From positions 36,773,505 to 36,837,504 of the forward strand of contig JAPXFY010000030.1 of assembly GCA_030674185.1 (NCBI GenBank): a stretch of 64,000 bases of DNA, given 5' to 3'. Positions 27,218-38,079 of the stretch are shown here, piece after piece. Position 1 is the first letter of the stretch. Each line of letters begins with the position of its first letter. The position numbers were made by a program, and so were the translations under genes. This DNA comes from Monoplex corrugatus. Lineage: Eukaryota > Mollusca > Gastropoda > Littorinimorpha > Ranellidae. The notes under the pieces were generated by a model, which did no database searches, was not told the DNA's origin, and was given only the letters and a program-made list of their open reading frames with translations.

Positions 27218-28054
27218 CACACACACACACACACACAACACACAACCACACACACACACACACATCAGTCACACACAATACTAAAGACATGGTCAAATGA
27301 TCAATCTTCATACAAAAAAACAAACAAAAATCTTCACTTTGACATCAGCACAAAATGTTTCCCCATAACTTTTACAGTAAACACAAGCAGATCTAGTAGT
27401 CTGGTCAATCAAATCTCTGTACTGATCCAATGTTTCCCCCACAATTTTTAAAGTACACACAAGCAGGATCTGGTCAAACAAATCTTTATGCTGATCCAGC
27501 ATTGACACCAGCAGTTATATTCCATCTTTAAATAGCCATGACATTTTGGGGGGGGGGGGGGGGGGGAGGAACCAATCTGCTGTCACCATTCTGTCATTAA
27601 AGCAAAGAGTCCATCAACAGCTCTTCTCTTTCAAAAAGACCTGCTACTGCAGTTAACAGTTCTCTGTCAAGTTCTGAATTTCATAAAAGAAAAACAAAAA
27701 GGCTGCAAAGATCCATCAATAAACCCTGAAATCCCAGAAAAATATTGTTCAAACACTTACTTGAAAAAATAACTACAGGTAAGATGAAAATTTGAAGACT
27801 GAAAAAAAAAATTTGTTAATAAAAAAAAAAAAAATTCCAAATGTAAGTAGACTGCATTTTTTTCATATGATTAAAAGAAAAGAAAATATTCATTGTATTT
27901 GTAATTTCTCTTGTGCAGATAATGAAGTGTTTTGAATCTGAACCCTAACCCACTTTATGTAGTGGTCTAAAACTAAGAGGCATTCAACAGTTGTCTTCCA
28001 ACTGGCCATTGATCTATAGGTATATGACCTACCATTTTACATTCAACTGCTGTC
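26894..28054. repeat. (CA)n runs, a 75-bp repeat pair, a poly-G run, otherwise nothing
   Basis: CA runs occupy 26896-26950 and 27178-27270. Between 27335 and 27505 a ~75-bp unit with ACACAAGCAG and CTGGTCAA repeats two to three times. A run of 18 G starts near 27549. From 27570 to 28054 no feature is recognised. Confidence 0.75.
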
Positions 28055-28235
28055 TTCAACCCCTTGACTCCCGCACCCTATCCACCAACTGTAATAACTT
28101 GGCCCTCTGATTCCCTCACACCTGCAGGAAGCTGGTGGATAGGGTGAGACAGTCAAAGGGCCAAGTTTTTGCTTTGCTAGCATGGTTGACAGAGCAAGAT
28201 GCTGCTGGACATGCTGTGGGAGTCAAAGGGTGAAA
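28055..28235. mobile_element. Degenerate palindromic MITE (CCCTTTGACTCCC family)
   Basis: CCCCTTGACTCCCGCACCC with ATCCACCA on the left is matched by GGTGGATAGGGTGAGAC with AGTCAAAGGG on the right. A second right-arm copy, GTGGGAGTCAAAGGGTG, lies near 28218. It matches the elements at 35440 and 48849, but the TTAA flanks are lost here. Confidence 0.65.
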
Positions 28236-28339
28236 CTGGCCAAGACAGGTGAGTGATCTAACTCTATACAGTCTACAGCTTTCTGTCAGCTGTTCCTGAA
28301 CATACAAGGTGTAAAGATGCGTCCATAAATAGCTGTGAA

Positions 28340-28710
28340 AACAGACATGTTTTGACACACACAGTCTCCACTGATCAATCTCACACTTGCATATCTCAAT
28401 TTGGTATCAACCTCTATCCAGTTCCCCACAAACACTGTTTCAACACTCTGAGGGAAACATGTGGGAAAATGATACAAATAATGATAATTATTATCATCAA
28501 TGTCATCATCATCATCATAACAATGAGAATAATATACTGATAATGATGATATCAATAATGATATACAGATATATGATATCAATAATAATGATATACACTC
28601 TCTCCCACAATCAGCTGAACACACAAAGTCCATCAGATTCAGAATCACCCTGATATGAAAATCAACACATATATCCCTCACAGCTTCTGAAGGGCTGTCA
28701 TAATTATAGG

Positions 28711-28793
<83 letters not shown>

Positions 28794-28851
28794 ACACTTT
28801 AATAACAAAACACACAAATACCAAAAATATACCCACCCTAAAAAAAAACTT

Positions 28852-28887
<36 letters not shown>

Positions 28888-29172
28888 CAGCACACACACA
28901 CACACACATCTCACACACACACAACCACAAACACATCCCACACACACATGCATGCACACACACACTCCCTTTGCCCACCTTCATCTCAGTATCGATTTGT
29001 CATTATCACCAATTATCCCCTCTCAAAAAAATAAAAATAAAAAAAACCCACACACAGAGTAATCTCTTTAGAAAGAAAAGAATAAAAAGTCATACATTCA
29101 TAAGATACATATATGATATATACACTAAAACAAACAAATACAAAAAGAAAACAAAAGAGAATGCTTACACAA

Positions 29173-29217
<45 letters not shown>

Positions 29218-29344
29218 CTCTCTCTCTCTCTCTCTCTCTCTCCCCTCTCTCTCTCTCTGTAAAAACTAGAATATTATCAAAACAAAAGAAAAAAACAAAA
29301 TTACACAGAATACCAATACTGAAACATGCGTGCGCGTGCGCGTG

Positions 29345-29432
<88 letters not shown>
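28340..29432. repeat. Distant copy of the CA-rich duplicated units
   Basis: 28380-28715 repeats the right half of the unit at 25090-25240 and its relatives (AGTTCCCCACAAACAC, CACAATCAGCTGAACAC, GAAGGGCTGTCAT). 28965-29325 repeats 25440-25770 (TTTGTCATTATCACCAATTA, GAATATTATCAAAACAAA). The order is preserved, so a segment of about 700-800 bp was copied about 3.4 kb away. CA runs at 28713-28793 and 29352-29431, a CT run at 29215-29258 and a GCGTGCGC run near 29328 are included. Confidence 0.8.
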
Positions 29433-29434
<2 letters not shown>

Positions 29435-29894
29435 TTTGCCTGTTTTCTTCTTAGAATATAGATCCTCCAACAAAATTCCTCTCCATCTGGTGTATGGAAA
29501 AAAAAAAGGGGGGGAGAATGGCACAATTATCTCCCTTTCTGATTAAAATGCTTTCCTACGAGTCTTTGAATGACAAGGATTAATTCCAAAAGAAAACCTC
29601 CATTTTATCATCCGGCATCCCCATATTTTAACATCAGCAAGTGACATCACTACAAAGTCTGGTCAGTTCAGTCAACAGTGTACTCTTGGTGCCTTTATTT
29701 TCTGTAGTTTGTTTTTAATGTAAAATGACCATGAAATCATCATGTTTTACTGTTTTAAATGCTGACACACAAAACAATGCTTTACTAACCACACCTATTT
29801 CAATTCACTATATCTAATTTAGTTTCATGACTTCAAAGGGAAAAAATCTTGGTCATCAGAATTTTAATCAATAGCTACAGTTTAACAAACTTAC
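29433..29894. other. No feature recognised
   Basis: Unique-looking A/T-rich sequence. No exon or mobile element can be supported. Confidence 0.5.
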
Positions 29895-29983
29895 ATGTTC
29901 TATGATTGCAAATCGAATGTCAGGCTTCTTCATCACACAGTTCCCTACTTTTATATATTTACATGGTTTTAATGCATCCAACT
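29895..29983 (-). CDS. Possible internal exon of an unrecognised minus-strand gene
   Basis: On the minus strand an open stretch ends at a strong donor (CAT then GTAAGTTTG at 29894). It can begin after AG at 29984, giving the frame LDALKPCKYIKVGNCVMKKP then DIRFAIIEH. The acceptor side is weak: the bases before it are A-rich with little pyrimidine. Starting there, its phase (1) would match the exit phase of the possible exon at 33434-33496, but nothing proves they join. I do not recognise the product. It could be chance, so confidence is low. Confidence 0.28.
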
Positions 29984-30069
29984 CTTTACTTTCAGGAATG
30001 AATATATTTTTAATGATTTTATACAATATGGTTAAGACTAATAAGAGATCTCCATTTAGAACACACATT

Positions 30070-31330
30070 TCCTATTTCATTCCAAAATTTTATGCAAGCA
30101 ATCTGAAATTTGATGAGTATGTGACAAAGATCCTATTAAGAATATTCATGATGAGGACAAGGAACAGAATCAAAACAGAAACAGCAGAAGAGCAATACGG
30201 ATTTACTGAAGGGAAAGGAACTATTTACACCATATACATCCTAAAAATGAAATTTGAAAAATCCCTTAAGATACATCAAAATCAATTTTCGCTGCACTTA
30301 CAAAGGAAGTAGGCCCTATAGAATGTGAACTACATCATACAATCAGTTGATAAGCCATGCGACAAAAGTTCTATAAAGAAAAATTATGATGAAAACAAGG
30401 AACAAAATCAAAACAGAAATAGCAGAAGAACAATGTGCAGGAAAAAGGACTATTAATGCCGTATACATCTTAAGAACTCTCATAGAAAGATCAACTGAAT
30501 TGAAGGATTTATTTTATGTTTTGTTGATTATATTAATGGTCTTGGTCAGATAAGACATGAAGAACTATCAACTCACTAGAAAGGTTCAATGTTGATGGAA
30601 AAGATCAAAGAATGATAAGGACTATGTATTTTGGGAACAAACAGTAGCAATGACAGTAGAAAATGATATAACTATAAGCTCTTTCCAAAATATCAAGCAA
30701 GGGGTTAAGCAGGGATGTGTTGTGTCACCAGATTTGTTTTCACTTTACAGCAAAACCATCATCAAAAACCTAGAAGCCTGTCCTGGGATAAAGGTTGGAG
30801 GAAAAATACTAAAAAATCATTATGCGGATGACACAATCCGTATCGCATAAAATGAATAAGACTTACAAAATCTTGTGACTGTAATAGAAATAGAAAGCAG
30901 AAATAAAGGGCTAGAGCTAAATACCAAGAAGACTGAAGTCATTATGATCAGTAAAAAACACATACACACACATACACACACAAAAAAACAAGAAATCTCA
31001 TGCAAAAAAAAAAAAAAAAAAAAAAACAGCACATGGCAGAACATTGAGACAGGCTGAATCAGTGAATGTACATATCTGGGAACAGTTATGAGTCATTTCA
31101 CCACATGGCAGATGCACATTAGAAATAGCCAGCATAATCGGCCAAGCTGCAACAGCATTCAAGAAGATGAAAAGCATTCTATTTCTAATCAACAAATGCC
31201 TATCAATTAACATCAGGAAAGGAGTTCTTCAGTGTTAGATAGAACGGATACTGTTCTACGGATGCAAAGCTTGGGCAGTCACTGAGTCAGCACACTAAGT
31301 CAGAATAAGACTGAGACAGCTGAAATGTGG
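30070..31330 (+). pseudogene. RTE-like LINE reverse transcriptase remnant with internal duplication
   Basis: The RT family is the same as at 12171-13715. Fingers/palm pieces come first (RTRNRIKTETAEEQYGFTEG at 30155-30215). Motif B follows at 30690-30750 (GVKQGCVVSPDLFSLYSK) and motif C near 30820 (HYADDT, catalytic pair intact). A C-terminal stretch then covers KTEVIMISKK, AATAFKKMKSI and ERILFYGCKAW in broken frames. The region 30123-30250 recurs in altered form at 30362-30478, so this copy contains a ~240-bp internal repeat. Many stops make it non-functional. A run of 24 A lies near 31003. Confidence 0.85.
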
Positions 31331-31394
31331 TTTCTAAGAAGAATGTTAAGACGCCCATGAACAGCAAAGAAATCTCAGTATCATTCACATGTAA

Positions 31395-31565
31395 AATATC
31401 TCCTAGCCAGGCAGAAAGTGATAGGATAAAAATTACAAAGAAAGCAAACAAACAAGGCGGAAACACAGAGAATGACAGAAAAGACAAAATTTCTAGCACA
31501 GAATTTCCAGACAGTGGTGATACTGTTTATACTTAAAGAGCTCCAGGCATCCCCATGGGGGTATC
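31395..31565 (-). mobile_element. R1 dispersed element, 5' part
   Basis: CAGGCAGAAAGTGATAGG, AAATTTCTAGCACAGAATTT and GCATCCCCATGGGGGTA match the right-hand part of the long R1 copies. It abuts the RTE-like remnant on one side and the 50-bp satellite on the other. Confidence 0.75.
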
Positions 31566-32700
31566 CCCTAAATGCACAAATCTGAATTAGTGAATATGAC
31601 CACAAAAAATACATTTATTATCCTCTAAATGCAGAAATGATGAGAAATCAGAACATGACTACAGAAAGTTCATGCACTTATCCTCTACAAGCAGAAATCT
31701 GAATATGACCATGCACAGTACATGTAGTTATCCCCTAAATGCAGAAACCTGAATATGACCAAAGTACATGTACTGATGTACTATGTAGTTATCCCCTAAA
31801 TGCAGAAATCAGAATATGGCTACAGAAAGTTCATGCAGTTATCCCCTAAATGCAGAAATCAGACAATGGCTACAGAAAAGTCATGTAGTTATCCCCTAAA
31901 TGCAGAAATATGAATATGACCACAAAAAATACATTTAGTTATCCCCTAAATGTAGAAATCAGAATATGGCTACAGAAAGTTCATGTTATCCCCTGAATGT
32001 AGAAATCTCAACACGACTACAAAAAATACATTAGTTATCCCCTAAATGCAGAAATCTGAATATGATCACAGCCAGTACATGTAATTATCCCCTAAATGCA
32101 GAAATCTGAATATGGGCACAGAAAGTATATGTAGTTATCCCCTAAATGCAGAAAATTGAATATGACCACAGGAAGTACATGTACTTATCCCCTTTGTTAT
32201 TGTTATTTTTGTTTAAAGTCCTGCTGTGTAGAACCGTATCAGGATTAGAACCATTTCAAAACATAACTTCAACAGCAAATTTCTAGTACAGAATTTCCAG
32301 AAGATGGGGACACTATTTATACTGAAAGAGCCCCCGGCATCACAAAGGGAAGGTACATGCAGTTATTCCCTAAATGCCGAAATCTGAATATGACCACAGA
32401 AAGTACATACATGTACGAATCCTCTAAAAACAGAACTCCAAGTATCATCGCAGAAAAGACAAGTTGTTGTTTTTTATCCCTAATTGCAGAAATGTGAGCA
32501 TTTCCACACACACAAAAATACATGTACTTATCCACTTGAGTGCAGAAATCCAATTATTATCAACAACAAAAGCATATATATACTCATCCCCTAAATGCAG
32601 AATTCTGAGTATCATCACTGAAAATACAAGTACGTATCCACTAAAGCAAAAATACAAGTATTATTACAGAAAATATGAGTACTCATCCCCTAAATCTGTA
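31566..32700. repeat. ~50-bp satellite
   Basis: A ~50-bp unit repeats about twenty times; its core words are TTATCCCCTAAATGCAGAAA, TGAATATGACCACAG and AAAGTACATGTAG. Copies near 31795-32190 are very alike; those after 32350 are more degenerate. The array is interrupted at 32199-32348 by a short R1 copy. No gene. Confidence 0.9.
32199..32348 (-). mobile_element. R1 dispersed element, internally deleted copy
   Basis: Only the two ends of R1 are present: the TTTAAAGTCCTGCTGTGTAG end joined directly to AAATTTCTAGTACAG and GAAAGAGCCCCCGGCATC. It sits inside the 50-bp satellite with satellite text on both sides, so it inserted after the array formed. Confidence 0.75.
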
Positions 32701-32707
32701 TATCACA

Positions 32708-33110
32708 GAACCAGTTACCATGGTGTACTAGTTAATGCAACAGACTACCGACTGGAAGGATGTGGGTTCGAATCCCCATCAGTCCCTTCAAAAAATCATT
32801 GTGGGATTTTTCGGCTCTAACCAGCTCCCACCCAGAGTTGGGCGTGCTATGGGCTCATTAGGAAGACTGGGACCATATAGTGGAGTCTCATCCACATCAC
32901 GAATGCGTCCTTGAGGATGCTGCTCAAATCTTCTGACCAGCACTGCAGGTATCTGTATCTTTCGGGCCTGGTTGACGCCAGGGTATATTATGATAGTAAG
33001 CGCAGAGTACAGCCCTTCACACAAATCTCAATCCCAAATGGAACTCCATAGCATCATGATTATCATCCTCATCAACATCATCATCATCGCATTATTAAAA
33101 AAAACTGCCC
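32708..33110 (+). mobile_element. tRNA-headed SINE, copy 1
   Basis: The head has a consensus-like B box GGTTCGAATCC at 32765-32775 with an A-box-like region about 45 bases upstream. The body runs through CCCACCCAGAGTTGGG, GGAAGACTGGGACCATA, GAATGCGTCCTTGAGG, CGGGCCTGGTTGACGCC and CATCATGATTATCATCC, ending near GCGCCATCAAGGTAGC. It is collinear with 55868-56290. Pol III would transcribe such an element; it needs a LINE to move. Confidence 0.85.
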
Positions 33111-33433
33111 CAGCTTCTGCGCCATCAAGGTAGCATAGAAAATGGGGCAGAAAAAAATATCACAGAAAATCCAAGGATCTTCCTTCAAAACCTGAACCTG
33201 GCTAATAAGGGTAAACTGTCCAGCACATAATCCAGTAACAACTTCCTAAATTTAATCTCACTGTATTATCTCAAGTATCATTAAATTGCAAAAAATACTA
33301 AAAAGCTTTAATTCAATAAAGAATGAACATATAACGAAGAACCTGCAAAACAAAACACACAGTACTTTTCTATTGTTTTGTTTTCCCACATTTTATACAA
33401 ACGACCTTTTTATCATTTCTATATTTTTGTTAC
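33111..33433. other. No feature recognised
   Basis: A/T-rich unique sequence between the SINE and the possible exon at 33434. If the minus-strand gene is real, this is intron. Confidence 0.45.
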
Positions 33434-33496
33434 CCATCTGGGCGGGTTCCATCAATGAAGCCATTCCACCATCACTCTTCAAGTTGAATCGTCTGT
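33434..33496 (-). CDS. Possible internal exon of an unrecognised minus-strand gene
   Basis: On the minus strand a pyrimidine-rich acceptor (TTTTTTCCTGTTTCAG) precedes 63 bases with one open frame, RRFNLKSDGGMASLMEPAQM, and a donor GTAACA follows. The entry and exit phases are both 1, so the exon is symmetric. Two of the three frames contain stops. The acceptor is the best in this part of the window. The product is not recognised. The candidate start exon at 37033-37109 exits in phase 2, so at least one more exon or a different start would be needed. Confidence 0.38.
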
Positions 33497-33559
33497 CTGA
33501 AACAGGAAAAAACATAATTGTCAGATACAAAACAAATGGTCTGTAATCACAAATGACTC

Positions 33560-34320
33560 AGAAACAACTTTACAAGTTATTTCAAGGAATGCATACCTCT
33601 GAAAACTGAAAACCAATCACTGCCTACTTCATAACACTTTAAATTTAAACTTGTACACTGACTAATGCGCAAGTGACTTCAAGGAATACATCTCTGAACA
33701 CGGAAAACCAATCACTGCCTATTTCATAACACTTTAAACAGAGCCTGGAATTGCTAAGAAAAAAAAAAGAGGAAACTTCTAGGGAGGTCCGGGGGCATGC
33801 TCCCCCGGAAAATTTTTAAAATCAAGACTAAAATCTGTGCATTCTGAGGCATTCTGGAGACAAATTTAAAGGCATCTAACACACTGAAAATCACAATGAA
33901 TATCAGTCAAAAGAGTATTTAAATTTAATAAACATTGGGCACAAGATCAGGATCCATCACACACAGCAGATCGTTTCAGTGTGTTCATACACAGACATAT
34001 TCATCAAAACTAGCTAGAAGGCTTATCCAAGTCAGATTTTTTTTTAACGCGAAAAAAATTTTTTTGCGCGATTTTGGATTTTGATTTCCGCGGAAATCCT
34101 CGTTTCCGCGACGAATTCCAGGCTCTGTTTAAAGTTAAATTTGAACACTGATGCGCAAGTGACATCAAGAAATCAAGAAATACATCTCTCTGAAAACGGA
34201 AAACCAATCACTGCCTATTTCATAACACTTAAGTTTAAAGTTAAATTCACTAATGCACACTTAATTCAAGGAACGCGTCTCTGAAACTGAAAAAAACGAT
34301 CACTGCTGCCTTAGTACTGT
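33560..34320. repeat. ~105-bp tandem repeat, four copies, one split by a hAT element
   Basis: The phrase AAAACCAATCACTGCCTA with TTCATAACACTTTAAA and ATGCGCAAGTGA recurs at about 33608, 33705 and 34198, and a worn copy starts near 34261. The second copy is interrupted between TTTAAA and GTTAAATTTG by the element at 33739-34127. Confidence 0.85.
33739..34127. mobile_element. Non-autonomous hAT-like element with intact termini
   Basis: The 389-bp element has inverted ends CAGAGCCTGGAATT and AATTCCAGGCTCTG, flanked by TTTAAA at 33733-33738 and 34128-34133. Removing it and one TTTAAA restores the interrupted minisatellite unit. Its left ~130 bp matches the hAT end at 15681 (AAGAGGAAACTTC, GGTCCGGGGGCATGC, TAAAATCTGTGCA). 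The inner right part holds CGCGGAAATCC/GAAATCCTCG and long A/T runs. It has no transposase. A 6-bp rather than 8-bp target duplication is visible. Confidence 0.85.
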
Positions 34321-35439
34321 GAGAGAAATCTGTGCCATATCAAAGCGATGGGGTACTTACTAAACAAGCTGATAACGATCCTTATGGACAACTAAACACT
34401 TATTTGTTAAGTTTGGTGTTGTCCACACACATGCAGCTAACATCTCTGAAAATATGAATGTTGTAAAAATGCAGGCGCATGAACAGTTTGTCATTTAAAC
34501 TGGATTTTTACTTAACAAAGTGGTTTTCTTCTGTCAATCATCTGATCTTTGCAAGCAAAACAGCTGTTATATCTCATTCATTTCTGCATGCCTGTTATCA
34601 GTTTCTACATGAGTCATTCCTGCATTTGGTTATATTGTTCATATTTCTCTTGGTGAAACTCAGACTTTGTAATTTAATGTTTTTGCAGCCTACCTATGTA
34701 CTGCAACACTATAAAAAGTTAATTGGCCTTGCTATCACTGACACCTGCGGTTCCCTCTTAACAGCTCGTCTGGTTATTGTTTATCTCTCCCCTCCCATCT
34801 ACCTCACATCTGTTATCGTTTCTCTTCCCTCCCATCTACCTCCCCTCCGCTGCTTCCGCGCGTCAGAGCTCGGACCCTTTCTCAAACTAAAATCTTGCCC
34901 ACGAACAGCCGTGTCCACAGTCAATACCAGATCAACACACTGACGTCACCAACCCAACACACTCTGGACCTGCGAGAGTCCAGATCTCTAGCTCTGTGTG
35001 TCTAACTATTGATGTGTTTATTTTATTAGAAGTTTGTTTTAGTGTGATGTGTTTATTTTATTAGAAGTTTGTTTTAGTGTTCAAAGTTTAATTTTAATGG
35101 TCACACTTCGATTCTTTATGATTGGGTCTAGGTCTAATGATTATGATTAATGCCTTAAAAGTGATAATTTTCTATTTCAAATATCCAGCATATCTTTCAA
35201 TATGGTGTGGGTCCAACTGAGTTTGGGCCTATACTACATTAATGTATGGGTATGACAAACCTCCCCAAACCTTTTTTTAGTTTTGCTGCTATCTAAAACC
35301 ACAAGGACGCTTTGACCGTTTGACGAGGACTGCTGGCACTGTATGGGCCTAAATAGAATGATTATTAGGTGCTGATATTTGTCATCAATAGAAGTATTAC
35401 TATTACTGTATTAGACCTATTCTGTCATTAGTATTACTG
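34321..35439. other. No gene confidently recognised
   Basis: An open frame of 154 residues lies at 34479-34943 on the plus strand, but its composition is plain and it matches no family I know. The stretch 34780-34990 is richer in C and contains CTCCCATCTACCTC twice. A 37-bp duplication, GATGTGTTTATTTTATTAG, sits at 35010-35075. Confidence 0.45.
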
Positions 35440-35561
35440 TTAACCCTCTGGCTCCCACACTCTATCCACCAGCTTCCTGCAGAAAGCTGGTGGATGGGGT
35501 GTGGGAGTCAAAGGGTTAATTTTTGCAGTTGGTGGATATGGTGCGGGAGTCAAAGGGTTAA
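35440..35561. mobile_element. Palindromic TTAA MITE
   Basis: An 80-bp hairpin with TTAA at each end (35440-35443 and 35516-35519): CCCTCTGGCTCCCACAC, ATCCACCAGCTT, a short loop, AAGCTGGTGGAT, GTGTGGGAGTCAAAGGG. A further right arm, GTGCGGGAGTCAAAGGG then TTAA, follows at 35558-35561. The same structure occurs at 48849-48953. TTAA ends suggest mobilisation by a piggyBac-like transposase. Confidence 0.8.
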
Positions 35562-35956
35562 GCTGTCACTCAAATTCTTATACTGGGTAAAGTCTTTATT
35601 CATCCAAGTAAAATAAGTGATCTGGTTGACAATTTCAAGATTAAATTTCTAGAAGAGCAAGTTACAAACCATTTCAGTCTATGAATCATCTTGTTTTTTT
35701 ACTTAGTATACTTAAGGCATTAATTAGTATTTCATTCATAAATTTTTAATAAGGAATGAATTTCTATGTCACCAGGAAACTGGAGACAGTACTTTTCAGT
35801 AAAATATTCAGACAATTTCCACTATTGAAAATTCTAAGGGTTTTTAGACTACCGGCACAGGCTTTCAAATTTGTACTTTAATTAATTAGGCATAATGAAT
35901 ACATTCATTTTATACATATACGTGTGTGTGTGGTGTGTTGTGTTGATATGTGTGTG

Positions 35957-36012
<56 letters not shown>

Positions 36013-36761
36013 ATAAAAATTTATCATTACCAGTATTACAAAATACAAACAAAGTAAATGCGTAAATACACAGGTCGCAAACTCTGAAGGATGATTGTTC
36101 ATGAAAAACTATTACAGAATGAATGAGCTTGATGATATTGAATAACTGTTGTAATTTACCATAATATTACTTTGACGCTTTAACAAATTTTCAAGTCAGC
36201 AATTTGATTCTTTTGAAAGCTAGCCTATAAGATTTTTATGAATCTTAGTTAATTTTCGTTTTAACCAGTTGAGGCAATTAAATTTATTAATTACTAAGTA
36301 GGCCTTGTGTAAAGATTCAGCAATTTATGAAGGTCTTACTTTTAGGCTAGTCATCTTGGGCAAACAAACATCTTTCTACTGATATATTTTTTCTATCGTT
36401 TCAGCCATTCCAAAGTCACGGTGCTTTTTCAGTTTTTGTGAAGAAACAGCACACATGTGGTCACAGTTTTTGCTATGTAATTCAATGAGGGAAAACGATA
36501 ATTTAATTTTCAAAACTTCGTAGATCTAACTATCGTCACACTCACAGACTTGTTATCTCAAAACTTCTCATAAAGTTCCTTTTTTGCTCTTTTCGGTGAT
36601 GGTAATTACATACTGAATAGAAATATCTGAGATTTTTTGGAACTGTCTAATCATTCTATGTAGGTAGGCCTATCTAATTTACATGACTGATGTTACTTGT
36701 TAGATCTACACTACGAGCTGTTTTCATCAATCATGTGTCAAACTTCCTATACAGGCTAGTG
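35562..36761. other. (GT)n run at 35958-36008; otherwise nothing recognised
   Basis: A/T-rich sequence with a GT microsatellite of about 25 units. No exon, RNA or mobile element can be supported in the remainder. Confidence 0.5.
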
Positions 36762-36836
36762 TTATTGTTATTGTTGTTTTGTTTAAAGCCCAGCCGGCTG
36801 CGTAGAGCCATATCAGGGCTATAACCGTTTCAAAGC
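36762..36836 (-). mobile_element. R1 3'-end fragment
   Basis: Starts with GTTATTGTTATTGTTG, then TTTAAAGCCCAGCCGGC, GTAGAGCCATATCAGGGC and ACCGTTTCAAA, where similarity stops. This matches only the low-coordinate end of R1, including an (AAC)n-like tail when read on the minus strand. Confidence 0.75.
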
Positions 36837-37032
36837 CTTTACAGGCTGTTGGGAACAATGCATCATCAACTTGCGATTAATTACTAAATTAGTCGTATTC
36901 GATTGTGAAGTTCAGTTATTCTCCATTTGTTGACACGAGCTTGGGGCATTTCGAAAGGAACGGTAAGTCGACAGAATGGACATAGTACACGCTACCGTTA
37001 AATTATACAACAATACACTCAAACCTACGTAC

Positions 37033-37109
37033 CCAAAACTGAAGACATTGCAAGCACTTGGACCAGTCGCAAGAACTACTCTGGAATCTGCTCGTAGATC
37101 TTCGGCCAT
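37033..37109 (-). CDS. Candidate first coding exon of an unrecognised minus-strand gene
   Basis: The ATG at 37109 has a good context (ACCACAATGG) and opens a frame of 25 codons plus two bases, beginning MAEDLRADSRVVLATG and continuing PSACNVFSF. It then meets a donor GTACGT at 37032. Upstream, the sequence holds a CACGTG box and a GGCGGCCATCTT word typical of housekeeping starts. The frame also stays open through the donor, so an unspliced reading is possible. The product is not recognised. Any downstream exons would lie toward lower coordinates. Confidence 0.38.
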
Positions 37110-37124
37110 TGTGGTATAGTCGAC

Positions 37125-37200
37125 AAAGATGGCCGCCGCCAGCTGGCGTTGTGAACTGTCTGTCACGTGGTTACAAGCGCGGAAAGCCATGATCAAGACA
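37125..37200 (-). promoter_or_regulatory. Possible promoter and transcription start for the gene at 37109
   Basis: In plus orientation AAAGATGGCCGCCGCC at 37125-37140 resembles the YY1 start-site element, and CACGTGGTTAC near 37164 holds an E-box. The stretch is locally GC-rich compared with its neighbours. The evidence is motif-level only. A plus-strand transcript from the same place is equally possible. Confidence 0.35.
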
Positions 37201-37395
37201 TCTAAAATTGTCGCATTTATGAGTCAAGAGAAAATCGAGCACGTCGTCGCAACAGGATATCTAGAGAGAAAAAGAGCTCCAGGCAGACCTAGGAAGAAAA
37301 TAGTAGTTTTTGCAGAGTGGATGGGGACGGAAAGGGTAGGAGATGTACTTGCAGCGACAAAAAAAATAGATTCATGTGGAGGGTCATGTGTGTGT
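37195..37395 (+). pseudogene. Diverged 3' end of an RTE-like LINE
   Basis: One open frame reads EKIEHVVATGYLERKRAPGR then PRKKIVVFAEWMGTERVGDV, aligning with the LINE C-terminus at 42283-42966 (HLITTGKLEGKRAAGRPRER). About 55% of residues agree by eye. It lies just outside the candidate promoter. Confidence 0.7.
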
Positions 37396-37414
37396 GGATA
37401 TGTGTGAACGTATG

Positions 37415-37790
37415 TGTGTGACATACCTGAGGGTCAAATCCTTGAACTCTGTATCATCAGCATAGCACTGTAATTAACTGACAGACCCACACATCTGTAA
37501 CACACCTGAAGGTCAAATCCTTGACCTCTGTATCACCAGCATGGCTCTGTAAGTAACTGACATATCTGTCACCTGTGACACACCTGAAGGTCAAATCCTT
37601 GACCTCTGTGTCATCAGCATGGCTCTGCAAGTAACTGACAGACCTACACACCTGTGACACACCTGAAGGTCAATCCTTGACCTCTGTATCGTCAGCATGG
37701 CTCTGTAAGTAACTGACGGACCTACACATTTGTGACACACCTGAAGGTCAAATCTTGACCTCTGTGTCATCAGCATGGCTCTGTAAGTTT
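37415..37790. repeat. ~78-bp tandem repeat, about 4.7 copies
   Basis: CCTGAAGGTCAAATCCTTGA with CTCTGTATCATCAGCATGGC and AAGTAACTGACAGACC recurs. Starts near 37506, 37584, 37663 and 37741 give a 78-79 bp period. Copies are over 85% alike. Open frames on the minus strand are repeat translations. Confidence 0.9.
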
Positions 37791-37885
37791 CAGTTTCAGT
37801 TTCAGTTCTCAAACAACGTGTCTCCGTGTTCGGAACGAATTCCATATGCACTACATCACAGGTGCTAACCACTGGATGAAGCAGC
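37785..37885 (+). mobile_element. Fragment of a dispersed SINE-like repeat
   Basis: TTTCAGTTTCAGTTTCAG followed by TCTCCGTGTTCGGA, TCCATATGCACTACATCAC and GGTGCTAACCACTGGATG resembles a repeat I remember from marine snail sequences. The assignment rests on memory alone and the copy is short. Confidence 0.35.
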
Positions 37886-38079
37886 AGGGAAGTTTTAGCC
37901 TTTTTCTCCTAATTTTGTATTTCTTGTTTGTTTGTTTGTGATCTTACGTTTACACTTGGCAAAGGCCATGTTGGCCAAACATTTGCGCCTGTCTTCTCTG
38001 GTTGTATTAAATACGCGTTCTGATTCTATTTTCGTGTTTTTGTTTTTTCTGGTTACGGTTAAAGTGATTTACAAATTAT

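Noticed and set aside
34479..34943. 154-residue open frame
   Set aside because: No recognisable domain, ordinary start context, no neighbouring exon; length is possible by chance in 64 kb.
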